The translations under genes were made by a program, and so were the position numbers. 5,087 nucleotides of DNA, taken from positions 1-5,087 of the forward strand of contig DIDD01000065.1 in the NCBI GenBank assembly GCA_002417965.1, written 5' to 3'. The stretch comes from Veillonellaceae bacterium UBA5809 (GTDB lineage: Bacteria > Bacillota > Negativicutes > Veillonellales > Dialisteraceae). The notes beneath the pieces are model-generated. The model was not told the origin of the DNA. It did no database searches and saw nothing but the letters and a program-made list of their open reading frames with translations. Positions 1 to 4,697 of this stretch are shown piece by piece. Every line of letters begins with the position of its first letter. The stretch's first letter is position 1.

Positions 1-21
1 ATTTATATATTAAAAAAATAG

Positions 22-50
22 TTGATTATATCATTGCTATTGTGTATAAT
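22..50 (+). promoter_or_regulatory. sigma70-type promoter driving the cobalamin riboswitch transcript
   Basis: The -35 box TTGATT (22-27) and a perfect -10 box TATAAT (45-50) are separated by exactly 17 bases, so transcription should start near 57. This lies about 55 bases before the first conserved riboswitch helix, in very AT-rich DNA, and nothing between it and the aptamer looks like a gene. It is the best candidate for the promoter of the riboswitch and of the downstream Skp-like gene. A second, weaker pair (TTGCAC at 74-79 with a poor -10 near 97-102) exists but matches the consensus less well. Confidence 0.7.
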
Positions 51-74
51 TTAATCAATAAACGATTTATATTT

Positions 75-92
75 TGCACAATTATGCACAAT
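75..92 (+). repeat. short direct repeat TGCACAAT x2 in the riboswitch leader
   Basis: The octamer TGCACAAT occurs at 75-82 and again at 85-92, giving a start-to-start spacing of 10 bases, about one helical turn. It lies between the predicted transcription start and the aptamer. Same-face spacing is typical of sites for a DNA-binding protein, but no protein is known here, and chance repetition in AT-rich DNA is possible. Confidence 0.4.
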
Positions 93-113
93 GAAAGAAT
101 AAATTTTTTATTT

Positions 114-243
114 AACAACAGGAGAATTCGGTGCAAATCCGAAGCTGTCCCACAGCTGTAAATTGATGAACTTCTTCCAAGAAGTGAAAATGAGCCAGAA
201 TTCCTGTCTGTTTTGATAAGTTCTCTCCTGCGGGTATTCAGGG
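114..243 (+). promoter_or_regulatory. cobalamin (vitamin B12) riboswitch aptamer
   Basis: This is an RNA aptamer that binds a cobalamin and usually lowers expression of the downstream genes. The conserved core is recognisable: GGTGCAAATCCG (130-141), then GCTGTCCCACAGCTGTAA (144-161), and the distal B12-box-like GAGCCAGAATTCCTGTC (192-208). Helices can be drawn by hand. The closing stem pairs AACA (114-117) with TGTT (209-212) and ACAGG (118-122) with CCTGT (203-207). A P5-like hairpin AGCTGT/ACAGCT (143-148 with 152-157) has a CCC loop. A peripheral hairpin ACTTCTT/AAGAAGT lies at 170-185. A P13-like hairpin CCTG/CAGG (227-230 with 239-242) carries CGGG in its loop (231-234), which can kiss the CCC loop, as in the known L5-L13 interaction. 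The nearest downstream gene encodes a Skp/OmpH-like chaperone, not a B12 synthesis or uptake protein. The class call is strong; the exact ends and the preferred cobalamin form are not certain. Confidence 0.93.
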
Positions 244-327
244 AAGAAGATGACGCTGATCTACGGCCGGTCATTTGCGTCTCTTTTCCGTGTTCCGTGC
301 GGAGATGGGATATAAAGGACTGCTCCG
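242..327 (+). promoter_or_regulatory. riboswitch expression platform (candidate antiterminator)
   Basis: Mutually exclusive pairings can be drawn by eye between the aptamer and the terminator. A long imperfect helix pairs 242-256 (GG, AGAAGA, GACGC) with 277-289 (GCGTC, TCTTTT, CC); it would consume G242 of the P13 stem and also 287-289. When that helix is open, TCCG (287-290) can pair with CGGA (300-303). When CGGA is free, CGGAG (300-304) pairs with CTCCG (323-327), which overlaps the 5' arm of the terminator. Cobalamin-stabilised P13 would therefore release 287-290, trap 300-303 and let the terminator form, the usual OFF logic. The pairings are seen in the sequence; the switching order is inference. 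Confidence 0.45.
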
Positions 328-347
328 TTGAGGCGGGCAGTTTTTTT
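319..347 (+). terminator. intrinsic terminator of the cobalamin riboswitch
   Basis: ACTGCTC (319-325) pairs with GGGCAGT (335-341), with one G-U pair, and is followed directly by seven T residues (341-347). It sits about 75 bases after the aptamer and about 50 bases before the start of the Skp-like gene, the usual place for a riboswitch-controlled attenuator. Its 5' arm overlaps the proposed antiterminator partner at 323-327. Confidence 0.75.
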
Positions 348-395
348 GTGTCATGATTCTAAGTTGTAGTTTGTAAATGTTATAAATTGAAGGGA

Positions 396-827
396 ATGGT
401 GAAGCATTTGATAAAAAAGTGGACGGCAGCACTGCTGATGGGGATCTCGGTTTTAGGAACAGGGGGAATTTTTCCAGTTCAGGCGTCAGGAACAGGGTAT
501 GTGAACTTGGGTTCTGTCCTGCAAAGTTCTCCCGCTTTTCGGGATGCCGGTAAAAGTCTGGCGGATGAGCAGTCGAGGCTGCAGAAACAATTTGATAAGC
601 AGTCACAAGGAATGGGAACTGCCGAAAAAGGCGTTCTGCAGAAAAAGCTGAATGCAGAATTGATGCAGAAACAGAACAGTCTTTTCCAACCGGTGCAGCA
701 AAAGCTGAAAGAGGCCGTGAAGCAGGCAGCTGATGCAAAGAAAATTGATTTTGTCATATCAGGAGAGTCTGTGTTATACGGAGGCGTCGACCTGACGTCT
801 GATGTGCAGTCAATCATGAAAAAATAA
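396..827 (+). CDS. Skp/OmpH-family periplasmic chaperone-like protein
   Basis: This is a probable periplasmic chaperone of the Skp/HlpA (OmpH) family, whose members hold unfolded outer-membrane proteins between the Sec translocon and the BAM machinery. From ATG 396 it is 143 aa. Basic residues (KHLIKK) and a hydrophobic core form a Sec signal peptide with a likely cut after VQA (residue 30). The mature part begins GYVNLGSVLQSSPAF, the family's N-terminal strand. A Gln/Lys-rich helical coiled-coil stretch follows (about 50-115), and the C-terminal strand motif is IDFVISGESVLYGG then VDLTSDV. E. coli Skp is 161 aa, so this is a slightly short, complete member. The start is uncertain: TTG 387, ATG 396, GTG 399 and TTG 408 are in frame, and the AAGGGA at 390-395 is too close to ATG 396 and better placed for a later start; all give the same mature protein. 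No promoter is evident after the riboswitch terminator, so it is probably riboswitch-controlled. No BamA or Lpx gene is adjacent. Confidence 0.85.
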   Translation: MVKHLIKKWTAALLMGISVLGTGGIFPVQASGTGYVNLGSVLQSSPAFRDAGKSLADEQSRLQKQFDKQSQGMGTAEKGVLQKKLNAELMQKQNSLFQPVQQKLKEAVKQAADAKKIDFVISGESVLYGGVDLTSDVQSIMKK

Positions 828-888
828 AGGGCTGCAGAGCATCTGCCATGGTATGGCTGGTTTCAATTCATTTAGAGGAGGAGACTCT

Positions 889-987
889 TTGCCTGACAGC
901 AAGGACAGAGGGATAACTGAAAATGAAAAATCTAAAAAAAGAAATCATCCGGGTAAAAGGAGAAGAGCAGGAGTCCATCAGTGTTGA
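889..987 (+). other. 32-codon TTG-start ORF with a very strong ribosome binding site, overlapping the next ORF
   Basis: The best ribosome binding site in this interval, AGAGGAGGAGA (874-884), lies the right distance before TTG 889, not before the ATG at 923. The frame from TTG 889 runs 32 codons, ends in a Lys/Arg-rich tail and stops at 985-987, inside the 923-1123 ORF in another frame. It could be a leader peptide coupling translation to the next ORF, or the true start of that ORF if one A of the seven-A run (936-942) is an extra base. It has no recognisable domain. It is reported because the ribosome binding site is unusually good and otherwise unexplained. Confidence 0.3.
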
Positions 988-1123
988 CAGACAGGATTAT
1001 CTCAACCTGCTGAAGGAGTTAAAAACACTGCGTTTTAAGGTTTGTTCAAGAATTTATTGGAAACCGAAACCGGAGGGCCACAGGGAAAGTTCTTCCGGTT
1101 CGGGCCATGAAAAAACTACATAA
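923..1123 (+). CDS. small hypothetical protein, 66 aa
   Basis: I do not recognise a family. The protein is 66 aa, with a charged N-terminal half (KKEIIRVKGEEQESISV) and a short amphipathic helix (DYLNLLKELKTLRFKV, about residues 26-41). A Ser/Gly/His-rich tail follows that looks disordered. There is no signal peptide or membrane segment. ATG 923 has a modest ribosome binding site GAGGG (908-912) at 10 bases; an in-frame TAA at 914-916 blocks upstream extension. A far stronger site serves TTG 889 in a different frame, and removing one A from the run at 936-942 would fuse the two into one longer protein, so the 5' end may be wrong or the gene broken. It lies between the Skp-like and YbjN-like genes on the same strand, 95 bases after the former and 45 before the latter, and is probably co-transcribed with them. 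Coding status is plausible but unproven. Confidence 0.5.
   Translation: MKNLKKEIIRVKGEEQESISVDRQDYLNLLKELKTLRFKVCSRIYWKPKPEGHRESSSGSGHEKTT
1064..1103 (+). other. stable imperfect hairpin within the small ORF
   Basis: CCGAAACCGGA (1064-1074) pairs with TCCGGTTCGG (1094-1103), giving about ten pairs with one bulged A (1067) and a 17-base loop. No T-run follows, so it is not a terminator. It lies 20 bases before the stop of the 66-codon ORF and just ahead of another hairpin, so it may act in RNA processing or stability, or have no role. Confidence 0.3.
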
Positions 1124-1145
1124 AACAGATATTATCTGTTTTTAT
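1122..1145 (+). terminator. AT-rich terminator-like hairpin between the small ORF and the YbjN-like gene
   Basis: AAAACAGAT (1122-1130) and ATCTGTTTT (1134-1142) form a perfect nine-pair stem with a three-base loop ATT, followed by a short T stretch. Only three of the nine pairs are G-C and the T-run is interrupted at 1145, so termination is likely partial. It begins inside the stop codon of the preceding ORF. It may attenuate transcription into the YbjN-like gene, or protect an upstream RNA end after processing. Confidence 0.4.
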
Positions 1146-1168
1146 AAAAAAATCAGGAGGTCTTATTT

Positions 1169-1636
1169 ATGAGTGAAGAAAAAAAAGAAGATGTACAGTT
1201 GGCAGCGGATCAAAAGGTGAAGGTTTTCAAAAAATATATTGATGACAACAAAATTCAGGGATTCGCTTTTCAGGATCTGAAGAATGAAGTCCATGCCGGA
1301 ATTTTTCAGAGCCATCTTCCTATCCAGGGACAGAATCTGCCGTTTATGATTATTTTGGATGACAGTGTGTATACAATGATTCAAATTCAGGTTGTTTCGG
1401 CTCTGGTTTCCAAAGATAGAAAAGATGCAGTCTGTACTTACCTGAATACTATGAATGAACAGTACCGCATGTTGAAGTATCATGCAGATGAACAGGGAAA
1501 TATCTTTTTGTCCTGCTGCATTCCTTCAGGGACAGATCAGTTTGATCCCACGTTGGTTATTGCTATCCTGAATCAAATGCAGGGGCATTTAAATGCGGTG
1601 TATCCGGCGATGATGGAAAAGCTCTGGGCCAAATAA
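1169..1636 (+). CDS. YbjN-like protein (type III secretion chaperone-like fold)
   Basis: This is a cytoplasmic 155-aa protein with no signal peptide or membrane segment. Its pattern resembles the YbjN family (PF10722, 'putative bacterial sensory transduction regulator'), whose alpha/beta fold is like that of type III secretion chaperones. Visible features are an N-terminal helix (DQKVKVFKKYIDDN, about 14-27), beta strands (HAGIFQSHLPIQG, then LPFMIILDDSVYTMIQIQV), the typical middle helix (RKDAVCTYLNTMNEQYRML), then a strand carrying Asp/Gly (YHADEQGNIFLSCCIP) and a C-terminal helix (DPTLVIAILNQMQGHLNAVYPAMMEKL). The start is well supported: AGGAGG (1155-1160) lies eight bases before ATG 1169. 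The gene ends 20 bases before a strong terminator and so seems to be the last gene of the transcript that begins at the riboswitch. The family has no fixed biochemical role; a chaperone or adaptor role is only suggested by the fold and by the Skp-like gene upstream. Confidence 0.65.
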   Translation: MSEEKKEDVQLAADQKVKVFKKYIDDNKIQGFAFQDLKNEVHAGIFQSHLPIQGQNLPFMIILDDSVYTMIQIQVVSALVSKDRKDAVCTYLNTMNEQYRMLKYHADEQGNIFLSCCIPSGTDQFDPTLVIAILNQMQGHLNAVYPAMMEKLWAK

Positions 1637-1656
1637 AAATTTAATTGTATTATGTC

Positions 1657-1704
1657 AAGCGGCATCATATTGAGAAGATCAAAACTCAGTATGGTGCCGT
1701 TTTT
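1657..1704 (+). terminator. strong intrinsic terminator after the YbjN-like gene
   Basis: CGGCATCATATTGAG (1660-1674) pairs without a mismatch with CTCAGTATGGTGCCG (1685-1699): 15 pairs including three G-U, around a ten-base A-rich loop. Flanking A residues (1657-1658) can pair with the T-run at 1700-1704. It is 20 bases past the stop codon and separates the riboswitch-side genes from the polysaccharide locus. Confidence 0.92.
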
Positions 1705-1764
1705 ACATATAGAATTCATACGCATGCAATATGATAAAGATTGTCCGGAGATTATGTTATATCC

Positions 1765-1793
1765 TTGAGAAGGTCTTTTAAAAGTGATATATT
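1765..1793 (+). promoter_or_regulatory. sigma70-type promoter for the polysaccharide operon
   Basis: TTGAGA (1765-1770) and TATATT (1788-1793) are spaced by exactly 17 bases, giving a predicted start near 1800 and a leader of roughly 225 bases before the WbaP-like gene. It follows the strong terminator and is the best promoter in this gap. A leader this long leaves room for regulation, but I see no known riboswitch class in it, only small hairpins such as GAAGA/TCTTC (1857-1861 with 1867-1871). Confidence 0.65.
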
Positions 1794-1817
1794 CAATTTA
1801 TACATTAAATTTTTAAT

Positions 1818-1994
1818 ATGTCCGCATGGAAAGATGCTGTCTGTGAAAGAAACAGGGAAGATACCGTCTTCTTATACCAGCCCAGAAGCTGTTATGAAAT
1901 TTACAGAAGAATGAAACGGCAGAATACACGCAGGTTCAAAGAGATGAAATTCTTTTCATGCTATACTGAAAAGATAAAGAACAGATTGCTTTAA
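1818..1994 (+). other. 58-codon open frame in the polysaccharide leader, doubtful gene
   Basis: An ATG at 1818 opens a 58-codon frame rich in Arg, Lys, Tyr and Cys (it begins MSAWKDAVCERN and ends KIKNRLL), stopping 32 bases before the WbaP-like gene. No ribosome binding site precedes it; the upstream bases are only A and T. No domain, signal peptide or membrane segment is visible. It fills most of the 1705-2026 gap, which otherwise holds only promoter-like elements. A chance frame is the simplest view; an upstream leader peptide is possible. Confidence 0.15.
1944..1967 (+). promoter_or_regulatory. candidate proximal extended -10 promoter with overlapping inverted repeat
   Basis: TGCTATACT (1959-1967) has an extended -10 form (TG, one base, TATACT), with no good -35 at 17 bases. 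ATGAAA (1944-1949) and TTTCAT (1954-1959) form an inverted repeat touching this element, which could be an operator or chance. If active, it would start the WbaP-like mRNA near 1974 with a leader of about 50 bases. Confidence 0.3.
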
Positions 1995-2026
1995 TACATG
2001 GAAAGAAAATAGGTGAGTTACAGGTT

Positions 2027-3493
2027 ATGAGGAACGGACCCGGGCGGTTTGATCGGAAAACATCACAGTGGAAAAAGGAAATCCTTCAAGGGCCTTTTTA
2101 CCGGATGCCTGTATTGTGCTTTGCTGCAGGCGATTATGCGGCACTGCTGGCTGCAGAATGGACAGCGCTCATAATACGCGGTTATTTTTCGTCATATCCA
2201 GTTTTTTCGGCAGATCCGGTTTATTTTTATATTTTAATTCCCGCGTCCTTTTTAATTTTTTTGTCATACGGCGGACTTTATGGAAGACAAAAGGCGCTGT
2301 GGCAGATGGCCGAGCGCCTTTTCCATGCTTGTCTGTACGGCATTGGTCTTTCTGTTATTCTGTTGTTTATCTCTCATGAAGCAGGAAGTACATCCCGTCT
2401 TTTCATCGGGTTTCTTGGACTGTTTAGTTTTCCCTTTTTATTCATTTCCCGATGTATCATGAGGAGATTCCTCCGTCATATGAGATGGCTCCGGGTGCCG
2501 GTTTTAATTATTGGAGCGGGATTATCAGCAGATGCCCTGGTGCGTGAGATGCGGAACGGGAGCGGAATGGGATATGAGGTTATCGGCTTTTTGGAAGATT
2601 ATCAGCCTGCGGCGAAATTCGCGGAGAAATATCCGATTCTGGGAGGCTTTGATGATCTGGAGGAAGTTGTGAGGGAAACGGGCGTGCGGACAGCCTTTAT
2701 TGCAGCGCCCGGCCTGCCGCAGAAGAAGCTGACTGATCTGGTATGCCGGGCCCAGATGATTTTAGATGACGTCGGTATTGTGCCGAATCTTGTCTCTGTT
2801 CCCATGAGTCATGCTGCAGTTGAGACTTTTTTTGATGACCGTATCATGGTACTCCACATTCAGAATGATTTATTTCAGCGTATGCACAGGATAGAAAAAA
2901 GAATCTTTGATCTGGTTCTGGCATCTCTGGGAATTTTGGTCTCATTGCCTGTTTGGCTGGCTGCAGCGCTGTGGATCCGCACAGATTCCCAGGGACCGGT
3001 TTTTTTTGCCCAGGAGCGGATTGGGCAGTACGGACGTATTTTTCCCTGCTATAAATTCAGGACGATGTTTGTTCATGCCGATGAAAAGCTGCAGAGTTTG
3101 TTAGAGAGGGATCCGGATGCTCAAAAAGAATGGGAGAGTTCTTTTAAGTTAAAGGAGGATCCCCGTATAACAAAAGCAGGGCGGTTTCTGCGGAGAACAA
3201 GTCTGGATGAGCTTCCCCAGCTTTGGAATGTCATCCGGGGGGATATGAGTCTGGTCGGTCCCCGTCCTATTGTACATGAGGAAATTGAAAAATACGGTCC
3301 TTATTTTAAGGAGTATGATCAGGTCAGACCCGGTATTACAGGACTCTGGCAGGTCAGCGGGCGCAGCAATGTGGATTATGGGGAGCGTGTCCGTATGGAC
3401 AGCTGGTATGTTCATAACTGGTCTGTATGGATTGATATGATGCTGCTGTGGAGAACGATAAAAGCCGTGATGGAACAGAAGGGTGCATATTAA
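2027..3493 (+). CDS. wbaP: WbaP-type undecaprenyl-phosphate sugar-1-phosphate transferase
   Basis: This enzyme starts glycan assembly by moving a hexose-1-phosphate (galactose in the named family) from a UDP-sugar to undecaprenyl phosphate at the inner membrane. It is 488 aa, close to Salmonella WbaP (476). The N-terminal part holds about four membrane helices (near 29-50, 66-86, 103-117, 123-143). A Rossmann-like CoA_binding_3 region follows (VLIIGAGLSADALVREM at 159-175). The C-terminal PF02397 catalytic domain starts with the re-entrant membrane helix (KRIFDLVLASLG, with P308). It then has GPVFFAQERIGQ (323-334), CYKFRTM (341-347), SLDELPQ with the catalytic Asp-Glu pair D394-E395, SLVGPRP (408-414) and RPGITGLWQVSGR (434-446). 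All key residues are present. AGGTGAG (2011-2017) sits nine bases before ATG 2027. It is the first gene of a polysaccharide locus and is clearly more GC-rich than the glycosyltransferases after it. The exact sugar cannot be read from sequence; glucose or another hexose is possible. Confidence 0.92.
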   Translation: MRNGPGRFDRKTSQWKKEILQGPFYRMPVLCFAAGDYAALLAAEWTALIIRGYFSSYPVFSADPVYFYILIPASFLIFLSYGGLYGRQKALWQMAERLFHACLYGIGLSVILLFISHEAGSTSRLFIGFLGLFSFPFLFISRCIMRRFLRHMRWLRVPVLIIGAGLSADALVREMRNGSGMGYEVIGFLEDYQPAAKFAEKYPILGGFDDLEEVVRETGVRTAFIAAPGLPQKKLTDLVCRAQMILDDVGIVPNLVSVPMSHAAVETFFDDRIMVLHIQNDLFQRMHRIEKRIFDLVLASLGILVSLPVWLAAALWIRTDSQGPVFFAQERIGQYGRIFPCYKFRTMFVHADEKLQSLLERDPDAQKEWESSFKLKEDPRITKAGRFLRRTSLDELPQLWNVIRGDMSLVGPRPIVHEEIEKYGPYFKEYDQVRPGITGLWQVSGRSNVDYGERVRMDSWYVHNWSVWIDMMLLWRTIKAVMEQKGAY

Positions 3494-3573
3494 AATGGAG
3501 CCAATACAAAAGTGTTGAAAAGATCTGTATAAAATATAGTGGTAGGAAATTTTTCTTCAGAATGGGGATATAT

Positions 3574-4674
3574 ATGGAGATTGTTCATGTGACGGAATGT
3601 CTCGCTGGAGGGGTCCTTACATTCCTTGTGAATTTTACACATGCATTTTATGATGATACGCATATTATTATCTATGGAAAACGTGCTTATACACCAGATC
3701 ATGTAGAAAAATTATTCGGATCAAATGTAACTCTCGTTTTTTGGGAGCATGCAACTCAAAAAATTCAGCCTTATAAAGATATTATAGCATTTAAAGAACT
3801 AATTTATTTATTGCATAATTATAAGGGGGCAGATATCATTCAACTTCATTCAAGCAAAGCAGGATTTTTGGGGAGAGTTGCCTGCCGTGTTTTAGGTATG
3901 ATATCCAAAACAGTTTATATCCCTCATGGAATATCTTTTGCACGTCAGGATATTTCCTATAATAAGGCATTATTTTATATAGTATTAGAAAGATTCGCCA
4001 ATCGATTGGGAGGTCAAGTTGTGGCATGTTCTCATTCGGAAGGTCAATTGTGTTTAAACAAAGGAATTAAAAATGTTTCTGTGATTTCTAATGGTATCGC
4101 CAGCTCTAAGTATTTTTTTCAGAAGCAAGGTCCTTTAAAACCCATTATTATAGGAACATCTGGAAGAATTACATTACAAAAAAATCCAGCGCTTTTTTTG
4201 GATATTGCTTCTCATTTTTATCACAATCCATATGTGAAATTTTTATGGATTGGTGATGGGGAAATGCATACGATATTGGATGGTACAGAAAACATAGCGG
4301 TGACGGGTTGGCTTTCATATCAAAAACATAAAAATGAGCTTCAGAACATAGATATTTATTTATCAACAGCTTCTTGGGAGGGGTTGCCTTACGCAGTTTT
4401 AGAAGCAATGTCTTTGGGAAAACCTCTGATTCTTTCTCAGTGTATTGGCAATATAGATTTGGTAAAGCCTGAACAAAATGGTTTTTCCTATCGTACTGCA
4501 AATCAAGCATCGAATGAAATTAGGTTCTTTATGCATCATCCTGAACAGATTACAGTTATGGGATCACAGTCGCATAAGATGGTACAGACAGAATTTTCTC
4601 TAAAAAATATGAAGGATAAATATATGAAGTTGTACCATAGTGTATTGAGTATTGATAATACATCGCAGTATTAA
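3574..4674 (+). CDS. family 4 glycosyltransferase (GT-B fold)
   Basis: This is a retaining glycosyltransferase that probably adds one sugar to the lipid-linked oligosaccharide started by the WbaP-like enzyme, on the cytoplasmic membrane face. From ATG 3574 it is 366 aa, normal for the family. The N-terminal half has a glycine loop (CLAGGVL, about residues 9-15), the HSSKAGFLGR segment (92-101) and IPHGIS (116-121). The C-terminal half has SNGI (172-175), TSGRITLQKNP (195-205) and FLWIGDGEM (223-231). It also has the E-x7-E motif in EGLPYAVLEAMSLGKP (E269 and E277), which binds the donor sugar nucleotide. The frame is open back to GTG 3448 inside the previous gene, but alignment to the family begins at MEIVHVTE, and GGGG (3564-3567) lies six bases before ATG 3574; ATG 3562 is a weaker alternative. 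It follows the WbaP-like gene by 80 bases and is 23 bases before the next. It is markedly AT-rich (one 60-base line counted at 33% GC), suggesting transfer. Donor and linkage are unknown. Confidence 0.9.
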   Translation: MEIVHVTECLAGGVLTFLVNFTHAFYDDTHIIIYGKRAYTPDHVEKLFGSNVTLVFWEHATQKIQPYKDIIAFKELIYLLHNYKGADIIQLHSSKAGFLGRVACRVLGMISKTVYIPHGISFARQDISYNKALFYIVLERFANRLGGQVVACSHSEGQLCLNKGIKNVSVISNGIASSKYFFQKQGPLKPIIIGTSGRITLQKNPALFLDIASHFYHNPYVKFLWIGDGEMHTILDGTENIAVTGWLSYQKHKNELQNIDIYLSTASWEGLPYAVLEAMSLGKPLILSQCIGNIDLVKPEQNGFSYRTANQASNEIRFFMHHPEQITVMGSQSHKMVQTEFSLKNMKDKYMKLYHSVLSIDNTSQY

Positions 4675-4697
4675 GTTTATGAACTGAGGAGAATTCT

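Noticed and set aside
364..386. Possible promoter TTGTAG ... TATAAA between the riboswitch terminator and the Skp-like gene.
   Set aside because: The spacing is only 11 bases, and a start about seven bases after TATAAA would fall at the start codon, so it is unlikely to work.
26..817. Three minus-strand open frames of 82-155 codons across the riboswitch and the Skp-like gene.
   Set aside because: They lie opposite a structured RNA and a clear signal-peptide-bearing gene, have Ser/Pro/Cys-rich compositions typical of antisense shadows, and show no family features.
1163..1483. Minus-strand frame of 106 codons opposite the YbjN-like gene.
   Set aside because: Shadow frame; the plus-strand gene has an ideal ribosome binding site, family-like pattern and its own terminator.
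2068..3415. Several alternative frames on both strands inside wbaP.
   Set aside because: The wbaP frame has complete catalytic and membrane features through its whole length; the others have none.
3448..3573. Upstream extension of the family 4 glycosyltransferase to GTG 3448, adding 42 residues and overlapping wbaP.
   Set aside because: The added residues do not resemble the family, which begins with a beta strand at MEIVHVTE; there is no ribosome binding site at GTG 3448, while GGGG is well placed for ATG 3574.
3490..4510. Minus-strand frames of 63-113 codons opposite the family 4 glycosyltransferase.
   Set aside because: The plus strand carries an intact glycosyltransferase with its E-x7-E motif; the antisense frames show no domain.
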